Source of the DNA: Burkholderiaceae bacterium
GTDB lineage: Bacteria > Pseudomonadota > Gammaproteobacteria > Burkholderiales > Burkholderiaceae_C
Assembly (NCBI GenBank): GCA_019751915.1
Contig: JAIEMS010000036.1
Span: forward strand, 1-32,369
Reading direction: 5' to 3'
Length of the DNA stretch: 32,369 bases
Shown here: positions 31,431 to 32,369 of the stretch, piece by piece
How positions within the stretch are numbered: the stretch's first letter is position 1
How the letters are laid out: each line of letters begins with the position of its first letter
Notes under the pieces: model-generated
What the model was told of the DNA's origin: nothing
Database searches by the model: none
The model's input: the letters and a program-made list of their open reading frames with translations, nothing else
Program-made: the position numbers and the translations under genes

Positions 31431-32369
31431 ATGTTGCTTATGCGTGACGGACAGGGACAAGCCACGACGATTCACCGCAGCGACTACCAAGCACCCGCTT
31501 GGTGGATCGACACCGTGGATCTGGCGTTTGATCTCGACCCAGCCAAAACCAGGGTACTGAACAAGATGCGCCTGCGGCGCAACCCCGATGTGCCCGCGCA
31601 GGCGCTGCGCCTGCATGGTGACGACCTGAATCTGTCGCGCGTACTGCTCAATGGTGCCGGAACCTCGTTCAAGATGGACGGCAACCAGTTGGTACTCGAA
31701 AACCTGCCCGAGGGCGACGCGCCCTTCGATCTGGAAATCTTCACCACCTGCGAGCCTGCCAAAAACACCAAGCTGATGGGGTTGTATGTCAGCCAAGGTA
31801 CGTTTTTTACCCAGTGCGAGGCCGAAGGCTTTCGGCGCATCACCTACTTTTTAGACCGGCCCGACGTGATGGCCCACTACAGCGTCGAGTTGCGCGCCGA
31901 CAAAGCGCTGTACCCGGTGCTACTGTCCAACGGCAACCGGGTCGCGCACGGCGATTTGGACGGGGGCCGCCACTTTGCCCGCTGGGTCGATCCCCACAAA
32001 AAGCCCTGCTACCTGTTCGCGCTGGTCGCGGGCACACTGGTGTCGCGCCAGCAGCGCATTACCTCGCTGGCGGGCAAAGAGCATTTATTAGAAATTTATG
32101 TCCGCCCCGGCGACTTGGGTAAAACCGAGCACGCCATGAACTCGCTCATGGCCAGCGTGGCGTGGGACGAGGCCCGCTTTGGCCTGCCGCTCGATTTGGA
32201 GCGCTTTATGGTGGTGGCCACCAGCGACTTCAACATGGGCGCGATGGAAAACAAGGGCTTGAACATCTTCAACACCAAGTTTGTTCTGGCCAGCGAATCT
32301 ACCGCCACCGACACCGACTTTGCCAACGTCGAAAGCGTGGTCGGTCATGAATATTTTCACAATTGGACG
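31431..32369 (+). CDS. pepN: Aminopeptidase N, 5' part (runs off the window)
   Basis: An M1 metallopeptidase, proteobacterial PepN type, broad N-terminal residue specificity, cytoplasmic. 313 codons are visible with no stop before the end of the window. It begins MLLMRDGQGQATTIHRSDYQ. The N-terminal beta domain has TKLMGLYVSQGTFFTQCEAE, then EGFRRITYFLDRPDVMAHYS. The exopeptidase motif GAMEN (about residue 270) and the zinc motif HEYFHNWT (about 306) are present; the second glutamate ligand lies past the end. AAGGA precedes the ATG by 5 bp. It is 8 bp after prfB, so co-transcription is likely. Full length in the family is near 880 residues. Confidence 0.95.
   Translation, partial: MLLMRDGQGQATTIHRSDYQAPAWWIDTVDLAFDLDPAKTRVLNKMRLRRNPDVPAQALRLHGDDLNLSRVLLNGAGTSFKMDGNQLVLENLPEGDAPFDLEIFTTCEPAKNTKLMGLYVSQGTFFTQCEAEGFRRITYFLDRPDVMAHYSVELRADKALYPVLLSNGNRVAHGDLDGGRHFARWVDPHKKPCYLFALVAGTLVSRQQRITSLAGKEHLLEIYVRPGDLGKTEHAMNSLMASVAWDEARFGLPLDLERFMVVATSDFNMGAMENKGLNIFNTKFVLASESTATDTDFANVESVVGHEYFHNWT

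Overview
The window looks like chromosomal DNA of a betaproteobacterium, most likely a member of the Comamonadaceae (Rhodoferax/Limnohabitans-like). The basis is GC-rich coding sequence with GC-rich third positions, the linkage exbB-exbD-lpxK-Trm112-kdsB-adk, a CysB, LexA and ExbBD of Burkholderiales type, and six copies of a short palindrome-like dispersed repeat that resembles repeats common in this family. Apart from the left end and a few scars it is an ordinary housekeeping region. No tRNA, rRNA, insertion sequence or intact prophage was seen.

Layout. (1) Bases 1-705 are AT-richer than the rest and hold one small unidentified minus-strand ORF plus broken reading frames; this looks like an accessory scar. 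(2) 706-3318 is a tandem pair of paralogous EAL-HDOD signalling proteins, closed by a terminator. (3) 3400-4939 holds a macrodomain protein divergent from an AEC-family permease. (4) 4997-8073 has queG divergent from tsaE-amiC (tRNA modification and cell-wall amidase; tsaE and amiC overlap by ATGA). (5) 8108-12211 holds dedA divergent from mutL, then on the minus strand an MFS transporter followed by a 58-residue membrane peptide gene. (6) 12351-14919 is parE and convergent sodB. (7) 15063-19010 is a co-oriented cluster exbB-exbD-lpxK-Trm112-kdsB-adk, joining envelope energisation, lipid A and KDO synthesis, closed by a strong terminator. (8) 19080-20929 has an asparaginase gene divergent from lexA, with a LexA box between them. 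(9) 20936-22511 has a D-2-hydroxyacid dehydrogenase gene convergent with a proline-rich protein. (10) 22519-26726 has pepA-holC divergent from lptF-lptG (LPS export). (11) 26755-28150 has a CbiX-like chelatase and cysB (sulfur and siroheme theme). (12) 28169-29781 has a YbaK-type deacylase divergent from an alpha/beta hydrolase. (13) 29790-30119 is a decayed PAS-GGDEF gene. (14) 30318-32369 is prfB with its programmed +1 frameshift, then the 5' part of pepN running off the end.

The most interesting signals are not whole genes. lexA reads about 45 codons past its family end, through a solitary copy of a type I-C-like CRISPR repeat (20831-20859) and a second hairpin. Separately, the six-copy repeat family has a fixed geometry (AATAGCT-like block, 16 nt, CAAGGGCTACA-like block), and three copies lie in frame inside lpxK, the asparaginase gene and mutL. 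No complete new defence or mobile system is present. The nearest hints are the CRISPR-like remnant and the low-GC left end.
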